From Hyphomonas sp. (lineage in GTDB: Bacteria; Pseudomonadota; Alphaproteobacteria; Caulobacterales; Hyphomonadaceae), in contig NZ_PNMA01000002.1 in assembly GCF_013823385.1 (NCBI RefSeq), forward strand, positions 124,001 through 188,000: DNA of 64,000 bases, written 5' to 3'. The position numbers were made by a program, and so were the translations under genes. The notes beneath the pieces are model-generated. The model saw only the letters and a list, made by a program, of their open reading frames with translations. It was not told the origin of the DNA and made no database searches. The stretch's first letter is position 1, and each line of letters begins with the position of its first letter. Shown here one piece after another: positions 8,115-16,999 of the stretch.

Positions 8115-8738
8115 ATGAGCGCGCAAGACGACCGCGCGGCCTTTCTGGCCGCCAATGATGTTTCACGTGAAACATTGGACCGTCTGGACCGGATCATTTC
8201 GGAGCTCGATGTCTGGCGGCAGAAATCCAATCTGATCGGCCCGAAAGAGTGGCCCCAGATCTGGACGCGCCATGTCGGCGACTCCTGGCAGCTTCTGGAC
8301 CATATCCCCGAAACCGCCCGCGTGGTGGATCTCGGATCGGGCGCCGGCTTTCCTGGCCTCATCATCGCGGCGGCCCGGCCCGGCGCCCATGTCACGATGA
8401 TGGAATCGGTCGGCAAGAAATGCGCTTTCCTTCGCGCGGCCATCGAGGCGGCCAGTCTCAACGCCGCCGTTTATCAGGGCCGGATTGAAGCAGCGCCGCC
8501 CAGCAAAGCCGATATCGTTACCGCACGGGCCTTTGCGCCAATGTCACAACTTCTGGAATACGCATCTCCCTGGCTCCGAAAAGGTGCAACGGGGGTTTTC
8601 CCGAAGGGCGAACGCTGGAAAGAAGAATTGACTGAAGCCCGCCAAAGGTGGAATTTCGCTTATGAAGCGATTCCAAGTCGCAGTGGTGGGTCAGGCGTCA
8701 TTTTGATTGTCAGGGAGGTCTTACGTCGTCATGACTAG
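8115..8738 (+). CDS. rsmG: 16S rRNA (guanine(527)-N7)-methyltransferase RsmG (GidB)
   Basis: SAM-dependent methyltransferase that modifies G527 of 16S rRNA. It is 207 residues. The SAM-binding loop VVDLGSGAGFPGL is near residues 72-84, followed by MMESVGKKCAFL and VTARAFAPM. The N-terminal segment NDVSRETLDRLD is typical of alphaproteobacterial RsmG; the DNA encoding VSRET is a perfect parS site. It starts three bases after mnmG and overlaps the parA start by eight bases, so translational coupling is likely. Confidence 0.96.
   Translation: MSAQDDRAAFLAANDVSRETLDRLDRIISELDVWRQKSNLIGPKEWPQIWTRHVGDSWQLLDHIPETARVVDLGSGAGFPGLIIAAARPGAHVTMMESVGKKCAFLRAAIEAASLNAAVYQGRIEAAPPSKADIVTARAFAPMSQLLEYASPWLRKGATGVFPKGERWKEELTEARQRWNFAYEAIPSRSGGSGVILIVREVLRRHD
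8159..8174. other. parS: parS centromere site inside rsmG
   Basis: A second perfect TGTTTCACGTGAAACA palindrome (18 bp with its flanking bases), 523 bp from the first. It is encoded in frame as part of the conserved VSRET segment of RsmG. Two exact copies next to parAB strongly support a functional ParB nucleation region. Confidence 0.93.
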
Positions 8739-9537
8739 GCCCAGAATCTTCGCTGTGGTGAATCAAAAGGGAGGTGTCGGCAAAACGACGACCTCCATCA
8801 ATCTCGGGACCGCGCTCGCCGCCGTCGGCCGCCGCGTTCTGATCGTCGATTTCGATGCCCAGGGAAACGCGTCCACCGGTCTTGGCATTTCACGTGCCGA
8901 GCGCCTGATGACCTCCTATGATCTGGTGGTCGATCGCGTGCCGCTCGAGGAGGCTGTCCTCTCGACCATCGTTCCGCGTCTCGACATTGTTCCGGGTGAT
9001 GAGAACCTGTCCGGGGTCGAAACCGAGCTTGCCGGCGATGCCCACCGGTCATACCGCCTCAAGGAGTCGCTGCACTCCTATATCGACCGGGTCGAACAGG
9101 GCGGCCTCGTCAAGTATGACTATGTCCTGATCGATTGCCCGCCATCGCTTTCGGCGCTGACCGTCAATGCGATGACCGCCTCGGACGCGCTGCTGGTTCC
9201 GCTCCAGTGCGAGTTCCTTGCTCTGGAAGGTCTGACCCAGCTTCTGCGCACCGTCGAAGTGGTCCGCTCCGGCCTCAATCCGACGCTCGAAATCCAGGGC
9301 GTCGTGCTGACCATGTACGACCGCCGCAACAGCCTGTCAGACCAGGTGGCCAATGAGGTCCGCGCCTTCTTCGGCTCGAAAGTCTATAATACGGTCATTC
9401 CGCGCAATGTCCGCCTGTCGGAGGCGCCGTCCTTCGGCAAGCCGGCGCTCCTCTATGATTATCGTTGCCCCGGCAGCGAGGCGTATATCCGTCTCGCCTC
9501 CGAAGTGCTGCAACGAGAAAAGGCGAGGGCGGCGTGA
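8731..9537 (+). CDS. parA: Chromosome partitioning ATPase ParA
   Basis: Deviant Walker ATPase that binds the nucleoid and moves ParB-parS complexes towards the cell pole. The ATG at 8731 gives 268 residues beginning MTRPRIFAVVNQKGGVGKTT, with the signature lysine pair at K13 and K18. IVDFDAQGNAS (switch I) and YVLIDCPPSL (Walker B) follow. An upstream start in the same frame at 8707 lies deep in rsmG and is not family-like. A GGGAGG ribosome-binding sequence lies within rsmG at 8712-8717. parB begins with a GTGA overlap at the stop. A partial parS-like core (TTTCACGTG) lies at 8888-8896. Confidence 0.97.
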   Translation: MTRPRIFAVVNQKGGVGKTTTSINLGTALAAVGRRVLIVDFDAQGNASTGLGISRAERLMTSYDLVVDRVPLEEAVLSTIVPRLDIVPGDENLSGVETELAGDAHRSYRLKESLHSYIDRVEQGGLVKYDYVLIDCPPSLSALTVNAMTASDALLVPLQCEFLALEGLTQLLRTVEVVRSGLNPTLEIQGVVLTMYDRRNSLSDQVANEVRAFFGSKVYNTVIPRNVRLSEAPSFGKPALLYDYRCPGSEAYIRLASEVLQREKARAA

Positions 9538-10514
9538 GCGATCCGGCAGAAGACAATCGCGGACGCCCCAGCCGGCTCGGCCGGGGTCTTTCTGCGCTGA
9601 TCGGCGAAGTCGAGGCGATGAATGTCCGTCCGGTGGCGCAGCCTGCGGCGGCGTCGTCTCCGGGGGAAGCGGTCCCGGCTGGCACCAATGCTACCCCTGG
9701 CGGGCAAGGGGCCAGCGAGATCGCGCTCGACAATATCCGGCGCAACCCGGCCCAGCCGCGCCGGACCTTCACCGAGGAAAACCTGCGGGAGCTGGCAGAG
9801 TCGCTGAAGGCAAAGGGCGTGCTTCAGGCGATCCTCGTCCGTCCTGATCCCAAGGAAGAAGGCAAGTATCAGATCATCGCCGGGGAGCGCCGCTGGCGCG
9901 CTGCGCGCATGGCGGGCCTCACCTCCATTCCCGCCGTGATCCGCAATGCCGACGAGCTGGAACTGCTCGAGATCGGCATCATCGAAAACGTCCAGCGTTC
10001 AGACCTCAACCCGATCGAGGAGGCTGAGGCCTATGAGGCGCTGATGAAGCGCTTCGGCCGGACACAGGAAAGCCTTGCCTCCAGCGTCGGCAAGAGCCGC
10101 GCGCATATCACCAACACGCTGCGTCTGCTTCAGCTTCCCGACGGCGCACGCACCCATGTCCGTGAAGGCCGGATCAGCGCCGGCCATGCCCGCGCCGCGC
10201 TCGGCGCGCCAGATCCCGAAGGCCTGATCGAGCTGGCGGTAGAGAAGGGGCTCAGCGTCCGTGAGGTCGAGGCGCGCGCGCGCGACGCCCGCAACAATGC
10301 GCCGATCGAAACCAAGTCGATGGACAGCCTGGCCCCGCCGGTCAAGGACATCAACACCGAAGCGCTCGAGGCAGACATCAGCCGCACGCTGGGCCTCGAT
10401 GTCGATATCCGCCACGGCAAGCATGGCGGCGAGATCCGCATCAAGTACCGCGACCTGGAACAGCTCGACGAGGTGTGCCGCCGCCTGACGGCCAAGCGCC
10501 GCGCGCCGGAGTGA
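9534..10514 (+). CDS. parB: Chromosome partitioning protein ParB
   Basis: CTP-dependent DNA clamp that loads at parS. The GTG at 9534, overlapping the parA stop, gives 326 residues starting VSDPAEDNRGRPSRLGRGLS. The LGRGL box is the N-terminal motif that stimulates ParA ATPase. Then come the ParB/Spo0J domain with GERRWRAARMAG and ENVQRSDLNPIEEAEAY (CTP-binding motifs), a helix-turn-helix near SLASSVGKSRAHITNTLRLL that reads parS, and a C-terminal dimerisation domain. A longer frame to 9465 exists but overlaps parA heavily and is not family-like. Confidence 0.97.
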   Translation: MSDPAEDNRGRPSRLGRGLSALIGEVEAMNVRPVAQPAAASSPGEAVPAGTNATPGGQGASEIALDNIRRNPAQPRRTFTEENLRELAESLKAKGVLQAILVRPDPKEEGKYQIIAGERRWRAARMAGLTSIPAVIRNADELELLEIGIIENVQRSDLNPIEEAEAYEALMKRFGRTQESLASSVGKSRAHITNTLRLLQLPDGARTHVREGRISAGHARAALGAPDPEGLIELAVEKGLSVREVEARARDARNNAPIETKSMDSLAPPVKDINTEALEADISRTLGLDVDIRHGKHGGEIRIKYRDLEQLDEVCRRLTAKRRAPE

Positions 10515-10547
10515 AGCGCCTGGCAGGCCTGCGGAATAAATAATCCG

Positions 10548-11579
10548 TTAACGAACGTTTTCGGCAGCCCTTGCCAGATCGTTAATCAGCAGGCGGATCA
10601 CGGGATCGCCCGTTGGTCCAGCGAGCTTCGTCTGACGCTCGGCATCATGGATGCGTTCCATCACCCGCATCAGGCGGCGCGCGGGCCATTTGCTAAGGCG
10701 CGCGCGGAAGGCCGGCCATTCGTTCGGCCAGACTTGCGGGCGGAGATACTTGCCGGGGTTTCCATCCCCGCCGGCGATCTTCTCATGTGCGCTCAGCATC
10801 CGGAGCACTTCCATCTGAAGCGAGCGCAGGATCGAGATGCCACTCGTTCCGTTCTCGGAAAGCTTGTCGAAGGCAGTCTGCGCTTCGCCCGGCCGCCCGT
10901 CCAGCGCGGCGGAGACAATGCCGGAAATCGCCTGTTTCACATCCGTTGCCGAAAGCGCGCGGACATCTTCCAGGGTCAGCGGCCGGCCGAGGCCGCGGGC
11001 ATAGAGGGCGAGCTTCTCGATTTCCGAATTGGCAAGCCCCCGGTTTCCGGGAAGATCACCCACGAAAGCGTCGAGGGCAGGGGGGTCTATCACCGCGCCT
11101 TCGGCCAGAAGCGCAGTCTTCACGCGGCTGGCCACATCGGCTTCTTCTTCGGCGAAGAACTGCAGGCAGGCGGCGCGTTTGGCGCTTTCGGCCGCCGCGC
11201 GGAGTTTGGACCGGGCCGGAAGGCTGCCCGCTTCGATCACCAGCTTTGCGGCAAAGCGCTGGGGGTCCTTGTCGCCCGCCTCGATCGCTTCGCCCAGGAG
11301 AGCGGCAATCTTGTCGCCGCTGGTGCGCACGCGAACGGCGCGCGCATCCCCCAGCAACGAGACGGCCTCCAGCGCATCGAAGAGGAGGGCGGGTTCTTTC
11401 TTGATCGCGTCGTCATCGAGCACGGTCACATCCATGCCCTGCTTGCCGCCCCAGCTGGCGATCAGGCTCTGCCCGGCATCGAAGGAGAGCCCTTCATCCT
11501 CGCTGAAGGCGAGCACGGCCCAGACTTCCGGATCAGGCCGCCGGGCGAAACCCTCCGCCGCGCGTCCCTTGTGCAGCAT
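10548..11579 (-). CDS. holA: DNA polymerase III subunit delta
   Basis: Clamp-loader subunit that opens the sliding clamp. It is 343 residues, normal length. It matches HolA in its N-terminal segment (IASWGGKQGMDVTVLDDDAIKKEPALLFD), where other AAA+ subunits carry a P-loop, and in the central NRGLANSEIEKLALYA. It is the last gene of a leftward group DUF3576 lipoprotein-leuS-lptE-holA. Its ATG overlaps the lptE stop by one base (TGATG). It ends 33 bases from the convergent parB. Confidence 0.92.
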   Translation of the reverse strand: MLHKGRAAEGFARRPDPEVWAVLAFSEDEGLSFDAGQSLIASWGGKQGMDVTVLDDDAIKKEPALLFDALEAVSLLGDARAVRVRTSGDKIAALLGEAIEAGDKDPQRFAAKLVIEAGSLPARSKLRAAAESAKRAACLQFFAEEEADVASRVKTALLAEGAVIDPPALDAFVGDLPGNRGLANSEIEKLALYARGLGRPLTLEDVRALSATDVKQAISGIVSAALDGRPGEAQTAFDKLSENGTSGISILRSLQMEVLRMLSAHEKIAGGDGNPGKYLRPQVWPNEWPAFRARLSKWPARRLMRVMERIHDAERQTKLAGPTGDPVIRLLINDLARAAENVR

Positions 11580-12052
11580 CAGGGGCTCGCAAATTTCAGG
11601 CGGATATCGTCGGCAATCTGTTTGGCCAGAACCCGCATCGCGCGGTCACCCGCATCGGTCTGGGCGGCAATATCGCCATAGGGCGAGTCCGGTACAAGGA
11701 AGCCGGTTTCGACATCGGACCGTCCCGTCACCCGCACATTCTCGCCTTCAAGCCGGTAGCTTCCGCTCGCCATGATGCTGGAGCGGGACGCTGCCCCGTC
11801 GGGCAACAGCGCCAACCGGGTAAGGTCGCTCTGCAAATTGACCGTCAGCGTGACCTGCTCGGTGAGACCCGGCAGCCCCACGGCCAGCTCTTCCTGAAGC
11901 GCGCGGCGGAGCATATGCCCCTGGCGGCCTTCAATGGGTGAAACCGAGATCAGGCCGGATTCGGCATGCTGTCCGTTGACCGGCGCATAGACCGGCTGAA
12001 AGCCGCACGCGGCGGTAGCAACGAGCAGCAGGGCGGCGACGACGTGCTTCAT
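11579..12052 (-). CDS. lptE: LPS-assembly lipoprotein LptE
   Basis: Outer-membrane lipoprotein that plugs the LptD barrel and aids lipopolysaccharide insertion. It is 157 residues. The lipoprotein signal [20 protein letters not shown] has the lipobox cysteine at residue 16. The CGFQPVYAP start and the position between leuS and holA are typical of alphaproteobacterial LptE. Its start overlaps the leuS stop by four bases (ATGA). Sequence similarity across this family is low, so synteny carries much of the call. Confidence 0.88.
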   Translation of the reverse strand: MKHVVAALLLVATAACGFQPVYAPVNGQHAESGLISVSPIEGRQGHMLRRALQEELAVGLPGLTEQVTLTVNLQSDLTRLALLPDGAASRSSIMASGSYRLEGENVRVTGRSDVETGFLVPDSPYGDIAAQTDAGDRAMRVLAKQIADDIRLKFASP

Positions 12053-14616
12053 GCGACCACGATATTCACAATCCGGCCGGGCACAACAATCGTTTTCTTC
12101 ACGCTCTTGCCCTCGATGAAGCTGGCCACTTCCGGCAGGGCCCTGGCGGCTGCCTCCACATCCCCGGCCGCCATGTCCTTGGCAACGGTGATTTCTCCGC
12201 GCCGCTTGCCGTTCACCTGAACCGCCAGCGTCACGTTATCATCAACCACCAGCGAAGCGTCCACCTCCGGCCAGCTCGCCTGTGAAACAAGGCCCGGCTT
12301 GCCGAGTCGTTCCCAGCAGGTTTCGGCCAGGTGCGGCATGAACGGCACCAGGCAGCGGGCCAGCATGTCGGCCCCTTCGGCCCGCGCGCCGAGGGTCGCC
12401 GGATCAGACTCGGCCTTCTTCAGCGTGTTCACCCATTCATGCACGGTGGCGATGGCGGAGTTGAAGCGGAACTCTTCGATGGCCTTGTCGATGCTGGCGA
12501 CGGCCTTGTGGCTTGCCTTGCGAAGCGCGGTCGAGGCGTCATCGCTGGCGGGGGCAGGGAAGGGGCCCGTCTCGGGCAGAGCGTCAACGAAGGACCAGAC
12601 CCGCTGAACGAAGCGCGCCGCGCCCTCGGCGCCAGACTGGGTCCACTCCACATCCCGCTCGGGCGGAGAGTCAGACAGAACGAACCAGCGCGCCACATCG
12701 GCCCCATAGGTGGCGACGATGGCGTCGGGATCGACCGTGTTCTTCTTGGACTTCGACATCTTCTCGATGGCGCCGACCTTCACCGGCTTGCCGGTGGCAA
12801 TCTCGAACACCTTGCCGTCCTTCCGTTCGATGGCGGAAGGCTCCAGCCATGTTCCGGCCTCGGACTTGTAGGTCTCGTGCGTTACCATGCCCTGCGTGAA
12901 GAGACCCGCAAAGGGCTCGCCCGATGGCAGGTCCAGCTCGCCCACATCCCGCATCGCGCGCGAGAAGAAGCGCGAATAGAGGAGGTGCAGCACAGCATGC
13001 TCCACCCCGCCAATATACTGGTCCACCGGCAGCCAGTAGGCACGCTCGGCCGGATCGGTCGCGCTCGCAAAGCGGGCATAATACCAGGAGCTGTCGACAA
13101 AGGTGTCGAGCGTATCGGTCTCCCGGCGCGCGGGCTTGCCGCAATTCGGGCAGTTCACATGCTTCCAGGTTGGGTGCCGGTCCAGCGGATTGCCGGGCAC
13201 ATCAAAGGTCACATCCTCCGGCAGGCGCACCGGAAGATCCGCCTGCGGAACGCCCACCACGCCGCACTCCTCGCAATGGATCACGGGGATCGGGCAGCCC
13301 CAATAGCGCTGGCGCGAAACGCCCCAGTCGCGCAGGCGGTAATTCACCTTGCCTTCGCCCTGGCCGTCAGCCTCGATCTTCGCAATCGCCGCGCGCTTGG
13401 CGTCTTCGATGGAGAGCCCGTCGAGGAAACCAGACTTATATATATGTCCGGGTCCGGTATAGGCTTCGGTGCCCACCTCAAACGCTCCGGCATCCGCGCC
13501 CGGCGGCAGCACCACCGGGAATACGTCCAGCCCGAACTTGCGGGCAAAGTCGAGATCGCGCTGGTCATGCGCCGGGCAGCCGAAGATGGCGCCCGTGCCG
13601 TATCCCATCAGCACGAAGTTTGCGACCCAGACCGGAACCGTCCGTCCCGGTTCGAACGGATGAGCGACCGTCAGGCCGGTATCGAAGCCCAGCTTCTCGG
13701 CCTTTTCGATCGCTTCCTCGCTGGTGCCGACTTGGGCGCATTTCGCGCGGAACGCTTTCAGCGCATCAGACTTTTCCGCCAGCTGGATCGTCAGTGGATG
13801 ATCCGGCGACAGAGCAACAAAGCTCGCCCCGAACAGCGTGTCCGGCCGTGTGGTGAAAACGGGGATGCCCTTTTCAAAGCCGGCTGGCGCGGCGCCCTCA
13901 AAGGCAAAGGTCATCTCCAGGCCTTCGGACCGGCCAATCCAGTTGGCCTGCATCGTGCGAACCTTCTCCGGCCAGCGCTCCAGCTTCTGAACCGCGTCGA
14001 GCAGGTCATCCGCATACGCGGTAATCTTGAAGAACCATTGCGTCAGCTCGCGCTGCTCGACCAGGGCGCCCGAGCGCCAGCCGCGCCCGTCGATCACCTG
14101 CTCATTGGCCAGCACCGTATTGTCCACCGGGTCCCAGTTCACCTTCGAGGCCTTGCGATAGACAAGGCCCTTCTCGAACAGTTTCAGGAACAGGGCCTGC
14201 TGGGCGCCATAGTATTCGGGATCACACGTCGCAAACTCCCGGCTCCAGTCGAGTGACAGGCCGAGCTTGCGGAACTGTGCCTTCATCGACTCGATGTTGG
14301 CATACGTCCATTTGCCGGGGTGAACCTTGCGTTCCATGGCGGCGTTTTCCGCCGGCATGCCAAACGCGTCCCATCCCATCGGGTGAAGCACATTATAACC
14401 CTTGGCGCGCTTGTGCCGGGCCACCACGTCGCCCATCGCATAGTTGCGCACATGGCCCATATGCAGGCGGCCGGAAGGGTAGGGGAACATCTCGAGGACG
14501 AACGCTTTGGGCGCGCCGGGCGCCTCGGCTGGCACCTTGGTCCTGAAAATGTCGGCCTTCTCCCAGGCTTCACGCCAGCGGGGCTCCGCGCTCTGCGGAT
14601 CATAACGGGTGGCCAT
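12049..14616 (-). CDS. leuS: Leucyl-tRNA synthetase
   Basis: Charges tRNA-Leu. It is 855 residues, the usual size. The class I HIGH motif appears as [10 protein letters not shown] near residue 50 and KMSKS as [14 protein letters not shown]. The CP1 editing domain ([20 protein letters not shown]) is present, and two CxxC pairs (HCEECG and NCPNCG) suggest a zinc site. The ATG at 14616 starts at the canonical N-terminus. It lies 50 bases downstream of the DUF3576 lipoprotein gene and overlaps lptE. Confidence 0.98.
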   Translation of the reverse strand: MATRYDPQSAEPRWREAWEKADIFRTKVPAEAPGAPKAFVLEMFPYPSGRLHMGHVRNYAMGDVVARHKRAKGYNVLHPMGWDAFGMPAENAAMERKVHPGKWTYANIESMKAQFRKLGLSLDWSREFATCDPEYYGAQQALFLKLFEKGLVYRKASKVNWDPVDNTVLANEQVIDGRGWRSGALVEQRELTQWFFKITAYADDLLDAVQKLERWPEKVRTMQANWIGRSEGLEMTFAFEGAAPAGFEKGIPVFTTRPDTLFGASFVALSPDHPLTIQLAEKSDALKAFRAKCAQVGTSEEAIEKAEKLGFDTGLTVAHPFEPGRTVPVWVANFVLMGYGTGAIFGCPAHDQRDLDFARKFGLDVFPVVLPPGADAGAFEVGTEAYTGPGHIYKSGFLDGLSIEDAKRAAIAKIEADGQGEGKVNYRLRDWGVSRQRYWGCPIPVIHCEECGVVGVPQADLPVRLPEDVTFDVPGNPLDRHPTWKHVNCPNCGKPARRETDTLDTFVDSSWYYARFASATDPAERAYWLPVDQYIGGVEHAVLHLLYSRFFSRAMRDVGELDLPSGEPFAGLFTQGMVTHETYKSEAGTWLEPSAIERKDGKVFEIATGKPVKVGAIEKMSKSKKNTVDPDAIVATYGADVARWFVLSDSPPERDVEWTQSGAEGAARFVQRVWSFVDALPETGPFPAPASDDASTALRKASHKAVASIDKAIEEFRFNSAIATVHEWVNTLKKAESDPATLGARAEGADMLARCLVPFMPHLAETCWERLGKPGLVSQASWPEVDASLVVDDNVTLAVQVNGKRRGEITVAKDMAAGDVEAAARALPEVASFIEGKSVKKTIVVPGRIVNIVVA

Positions 14617-14666
14617 CCTGGGCTCCCTTGAATGGAATTGAATTACGTAAGTCTTCTATCGGGGCT

Positions 14667-15104
14667 TTAGCGGATCTGAGAGGTCCGAAGAAGTCGCGCC
14701 CGTTCAAGAATCTTGTTTTCCAGCTGGATGGCCGTTTCCGGGTCAGCGGCCGCATCGGTCCACTGGCCCTCGGTGTTCACCTGGCGGTGAACGGTGACCT
14801 TCACGCCATCGGCGCGCAGGCGCGAGTCCAGAATGAACACGGTGGCCTTCACGCGCTCGTTCGGCGTGTCCGGAAAGCTTTTCCAGTCATAGGAAATGAT
14901 GCCGCCGATCGGATCGGTGGACTGAAGCGGCAGCGTGGACAGCGTATCCAGCGTGGCGCGCCACAGATACGGGTTCGATGCGCCGACCGACTGGACCACA
15001 AGCGGGCCATCATTGGCTTTACCGCGCGATTGGCAGCCCGAGACGAGCAGCAGGCCGGCAAAGGCGGCGGTGAGGATCGGCTTGATCATGTTCATTTTCC
15101 GCAT
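14667..15104 (-). CDS. DUF3576-family lipoprotein
   Basis: A 145-residue predicted lipoprotein. The hydrophobic leader MIKPILTAAFAGLLLVSGC places a lipobox cysteine at about residue 24. The body NPYLWRATLDTLSTLPLQS, the segment DPIGGIISYDW, and the later RVKATVFILDSRLRADGVKV match the uncharacterised alphaproteobacterial DUF3576 family. The ATG at 15104 has AAGGA five bases upstream; later in-frame ATGs at 15095 and 15089 are possible. It heads the leuS-lptE-holA group, which with lptE suggests an envelope role, but no function is known. It diverges from the porin gene. Confidence 0.82.
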   Translation of the reverse strand: MRKMNMIKPILTAAFAGLLLVSGCQSRGKANDGPLVVQSVGASNPYLWRATLDTLSTLPLQSTDPIGGIISYDWKSFPDTPNERVKATVFILDSRLRADGVKVTVHRQVNTEGQWTDAAADPETAIQLENKILERARLLRTSQIR

Positions 15105-15211
15105 GCAATTCCTTGTTGACCCGGCGTGTATAACAAGGGGGTTCTGGCCTCGCCAGTATTGTTATGCGCTTGGCTGAGTCAGCCGCAGCGCCCGTGATGG
15201 AGCCGCCCGTG

Positions 15212-16405
15212 ATGCTTAACGCCCGCCTGCTTGCCTTCGCCCTTGCCGCGCCGATGGTGGCGCTCGCCCCGGCGGCTTCGGCCCAGGATGTGTGGGATGA
15301 TCCGGGCGGGGTCGAAAGCGAGGCGGGCGTGGAGATCGCGCTGGTCGCCGCGCCCGATGCAGATGAAGCCATCCTTGGCCTCGCAAAGGCCCGCATGGCG
15401 ATCAACTATGTGCTGATGAACGGGGCCGAGATCGGCGCGGTCGGCGGGCTGGAGCTTCAGCGCGACCATCCCGCCCGCGCGGGGTTCAGCGGCGTCTTCC
15501 CGCCCTCGGCCGGGGCAGGGGCCTCCTCAGGCGGCGCGTTCAGCGGCCTTGCCCGCGGCGACACCCCGGCAGACCGTGATCTGCGGATCAGCCTGGAGAC
15601 GGCCTACATCTATATAGACGGCGGTTATGGCGAAGCGCGCCTTGGCGCGGATGAAGGCATCGCCACCCGCTTCTTTGAGGGTGGCCCGGCGCTCTTTGCT
15701 CATGCCGGCCTCGTCAATCCGGCGCTCGATCCCACCGGCCAGATCATCGCCCGCACCGATCATGATCTCACCGGCCCGGCCGCCAAGATCAGCTACGCTA
15801 CCCCCCGCATCCTCGGCCTGCGCGGCGGGGTCTCCTACACACCCACCGCTGATCGCCGGGGCGTGGACCGGGACACTGAAAGCGACTTTCCAGGATCGCC
15901 CCGTCCCCAGATAGAAGACGCCTTCGAGGTGGCGCTCAATCTCTCCCGCCGCCTGCCGCAAAGTGGGGTCCGCCTGCGCGCGGCCGCCGCCTACAGCCAG
16001 GCCGAAGCCCGCTTTGCGCCAGACCCCACCCTCTATGGGACGGTCGAGACCTGGTCGGCGGGTGCCTCGGCAGAGTTCTCCCGCCTGCGCCTCGGCGGCA
16101 GCTATCTGGAATCAAACAATGGCATTGCCGCCGGGCCGGGGGACTATTCGGCCTGGGCCGTTTCGGCCGCCATTCCGTTTGGAAAGCTGCAGGCGGTCGC
16201 GGAAGTCTCTGGCGCAGAAGATGAATTTGCCGGCCTCAGCAGTGACAGCTGGCAGATCGGCCTGGTCTGGACGCCGAATGAGGACTGGCGGCTTGCATCC
16301 GGCTGGCGGGACGTGGATACTGGATACCTGAATTCCGGCGGGCAGATCCCCTCCACGGGGGGGAGTCGCAACGGCATTGTGATCGAAATCACACGTTCCC
16401 TGTAA
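15212..16405 (+). CDS. Porin-like outer-membrane protein
   Basis: A 397-residue secreted protein. The ATG at 15212, with GGAG nine bases upstream, gives a clean signal peptide (MLNARLLAFALAAPMVALAP, cut after ASA-Q). The rest is rich in alternating polar and hydrophobic strands typical of a 16-stranded Gram-negative porin: repeated short strands with glycine and aromatic residues, IYIDGGYGEARLG, and a GIVIEITRSL C-terminal strand. It resembles the general alphaproteobacterial porin fold (Porin_4 type). The last residue is leucine where a terminal aromatic is common. Substrate is unknown. Followed by a CtrA box and the ntrZ-like gene. Confidence 0.75.
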   Translation: MLNARLLAFALAAPMVALAPAASAQDVWDDPGGVESEAGVEIALVAAPDADEAILGLAKARMAINYVLMNGAEIGAVGGLELQRDHPARAGFSGVFPPSAGAGASSGGAFSGLARGDTPADRDLRISLETAYIYIDGGYGEARLGADEGIATRFFEGGPALFAHAGLVNPALDPTGQIIARTDHDLTGPAAKISYATPRILGLRGGVSYTPTADRRGVDRDTESDFPGSPRPQIEDAFEVALNLSRRLPQSGVRLRAAAAYSQAEARFAPDPTLYGTVETWSAGASAEFSRLRLGGSYLESNNGIAAGPGDYSAWAVSAAIPFGKLQAVAEVSGAEDEFAGLSSDSWQIGLVWTPNEDWRLASGWRDVDTGYLNSGGQIPSTGGSRNGIVIEITRSL

Positions 16406-16425
16406 TTCCTCGCTTTATCAGAAAC

Positions 16426-16440
16426 TTAATCTTCCATTAA
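16426..16440 (+). promoter_or_regulatory. Full CtrA-type box upstream of the ntrZ-like gene
   Basis: TTAA (16426-16429), TCTTCCA, TTAA (16437-16440): an exact TTAA-N7-TTAA in a 73-base intergenic gap, ending 38 bases before the ATG. In this GC-rich sequence an exact match by chance is unusual. Regulation by CtrA is inferred. Confidence 0.55.
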
Positions 16441-16478
16441 GCGGACCCCCTCACTATCATCAGTGGTTGGGAGTTACT

Positions 16479-16931
16479 ATGCGCGTAGACCTCGTTCTTT
16501 CTTTCGCCCTTGCGGCCGCAGCCTTCACGCTGCCGGCTGTTGCGCAGGAACGCGTGACGAGCGAATTCATCCGCGTTGAGGCCCCCACACTGTCGGAAAC
16601 CAATTCGGCCCGGTCTGAATGGTATCGCCAGTTCTCCGAAGGCAAGCCCGCCGAATCGCGTCTGCAATGGCAGGCAGAGCCCAATCAGGACTTCTCGGTC
16701 CAGATCGGCAAGGATTCCCGCTGGCAGCTGAATTTCGACAAGGTCACCCGTCCGGGTGAAACCTATCTTCCGCGCGAGGAAGTTCAGGCCGGCGCCACAT
16801 TCCGCGTCACCCCCCGCTTCTCGGTCGGCGGTGAAGTGCGGTTCGGCGCCGATGAACTTGATTCGTCCAAGCGCTGGGAAAACCAGGATGTCGAAGCCGG
16901 CATCCGTCTGAAGTCCGCCTTCAAGTTCTGA
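16479..16931 (+). CDS. ntrZ: NtrZ-like periplasmic protein
   Basis: A 150-residue exported protein. The ATG at 16479 follows GGGAG and gives signal peptide MRVDLVLSFALAAAAFTLPA, cut after VAQ. The mature part has FIRVEAP and KDSRWQLNFD, with a C-terminal half of short beta-like segments. I assign it to the NtrZ family from length, signal peptide, these motifs and position: in Caulobacter, ntrZ lies a few genes downstream of parAB and encodes a periplasmic inhibitor of the NtrY sensor kinase. I rely on memory for that location, so treat the name as probable. No ntrXY is in the window. Confidence 0.6.
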   Translation: MRVDLVLSFALAAAAFTLPAVAQERVTSEFIRVEAPTLSETNSARSEWYRQFSEGKPAESRLQWQAEPNQDFSVQIGKDSRWQLNFDKVTRPGETYLPREEVQAGATFRVTPRFSVGGEVRFGADELDSSKRWENQDVEAGIRLKSAFKF

Positions 16932-16956
16932 TCTTCTGAAAATCTTGGCTGCCTGA

Positions 16957-16986
16957 AGCGCGCCTCTCTGGGCGCCGCTCGCTTTT
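16957..16986 (+). terminator. Possible terminator after the ntrZ-like gene
   Basis: AGCGCGCC and GGCGCCGCT form a GC-rich stem with one bulge around loop TCTCTG. It is followed by CGCTTTTC. The T-run is short. Confidence 0.4.
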
Positions 16987-16999
16987 CTGCGTCTTGCTG

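Noticed and set aside
12331-14256. Very long plus-strand frame (641 codons) opposite leuS
   Set aside because: It lies wholly antisense to leuS and has no family features. Long antisense frames are common in GC-rich genes.
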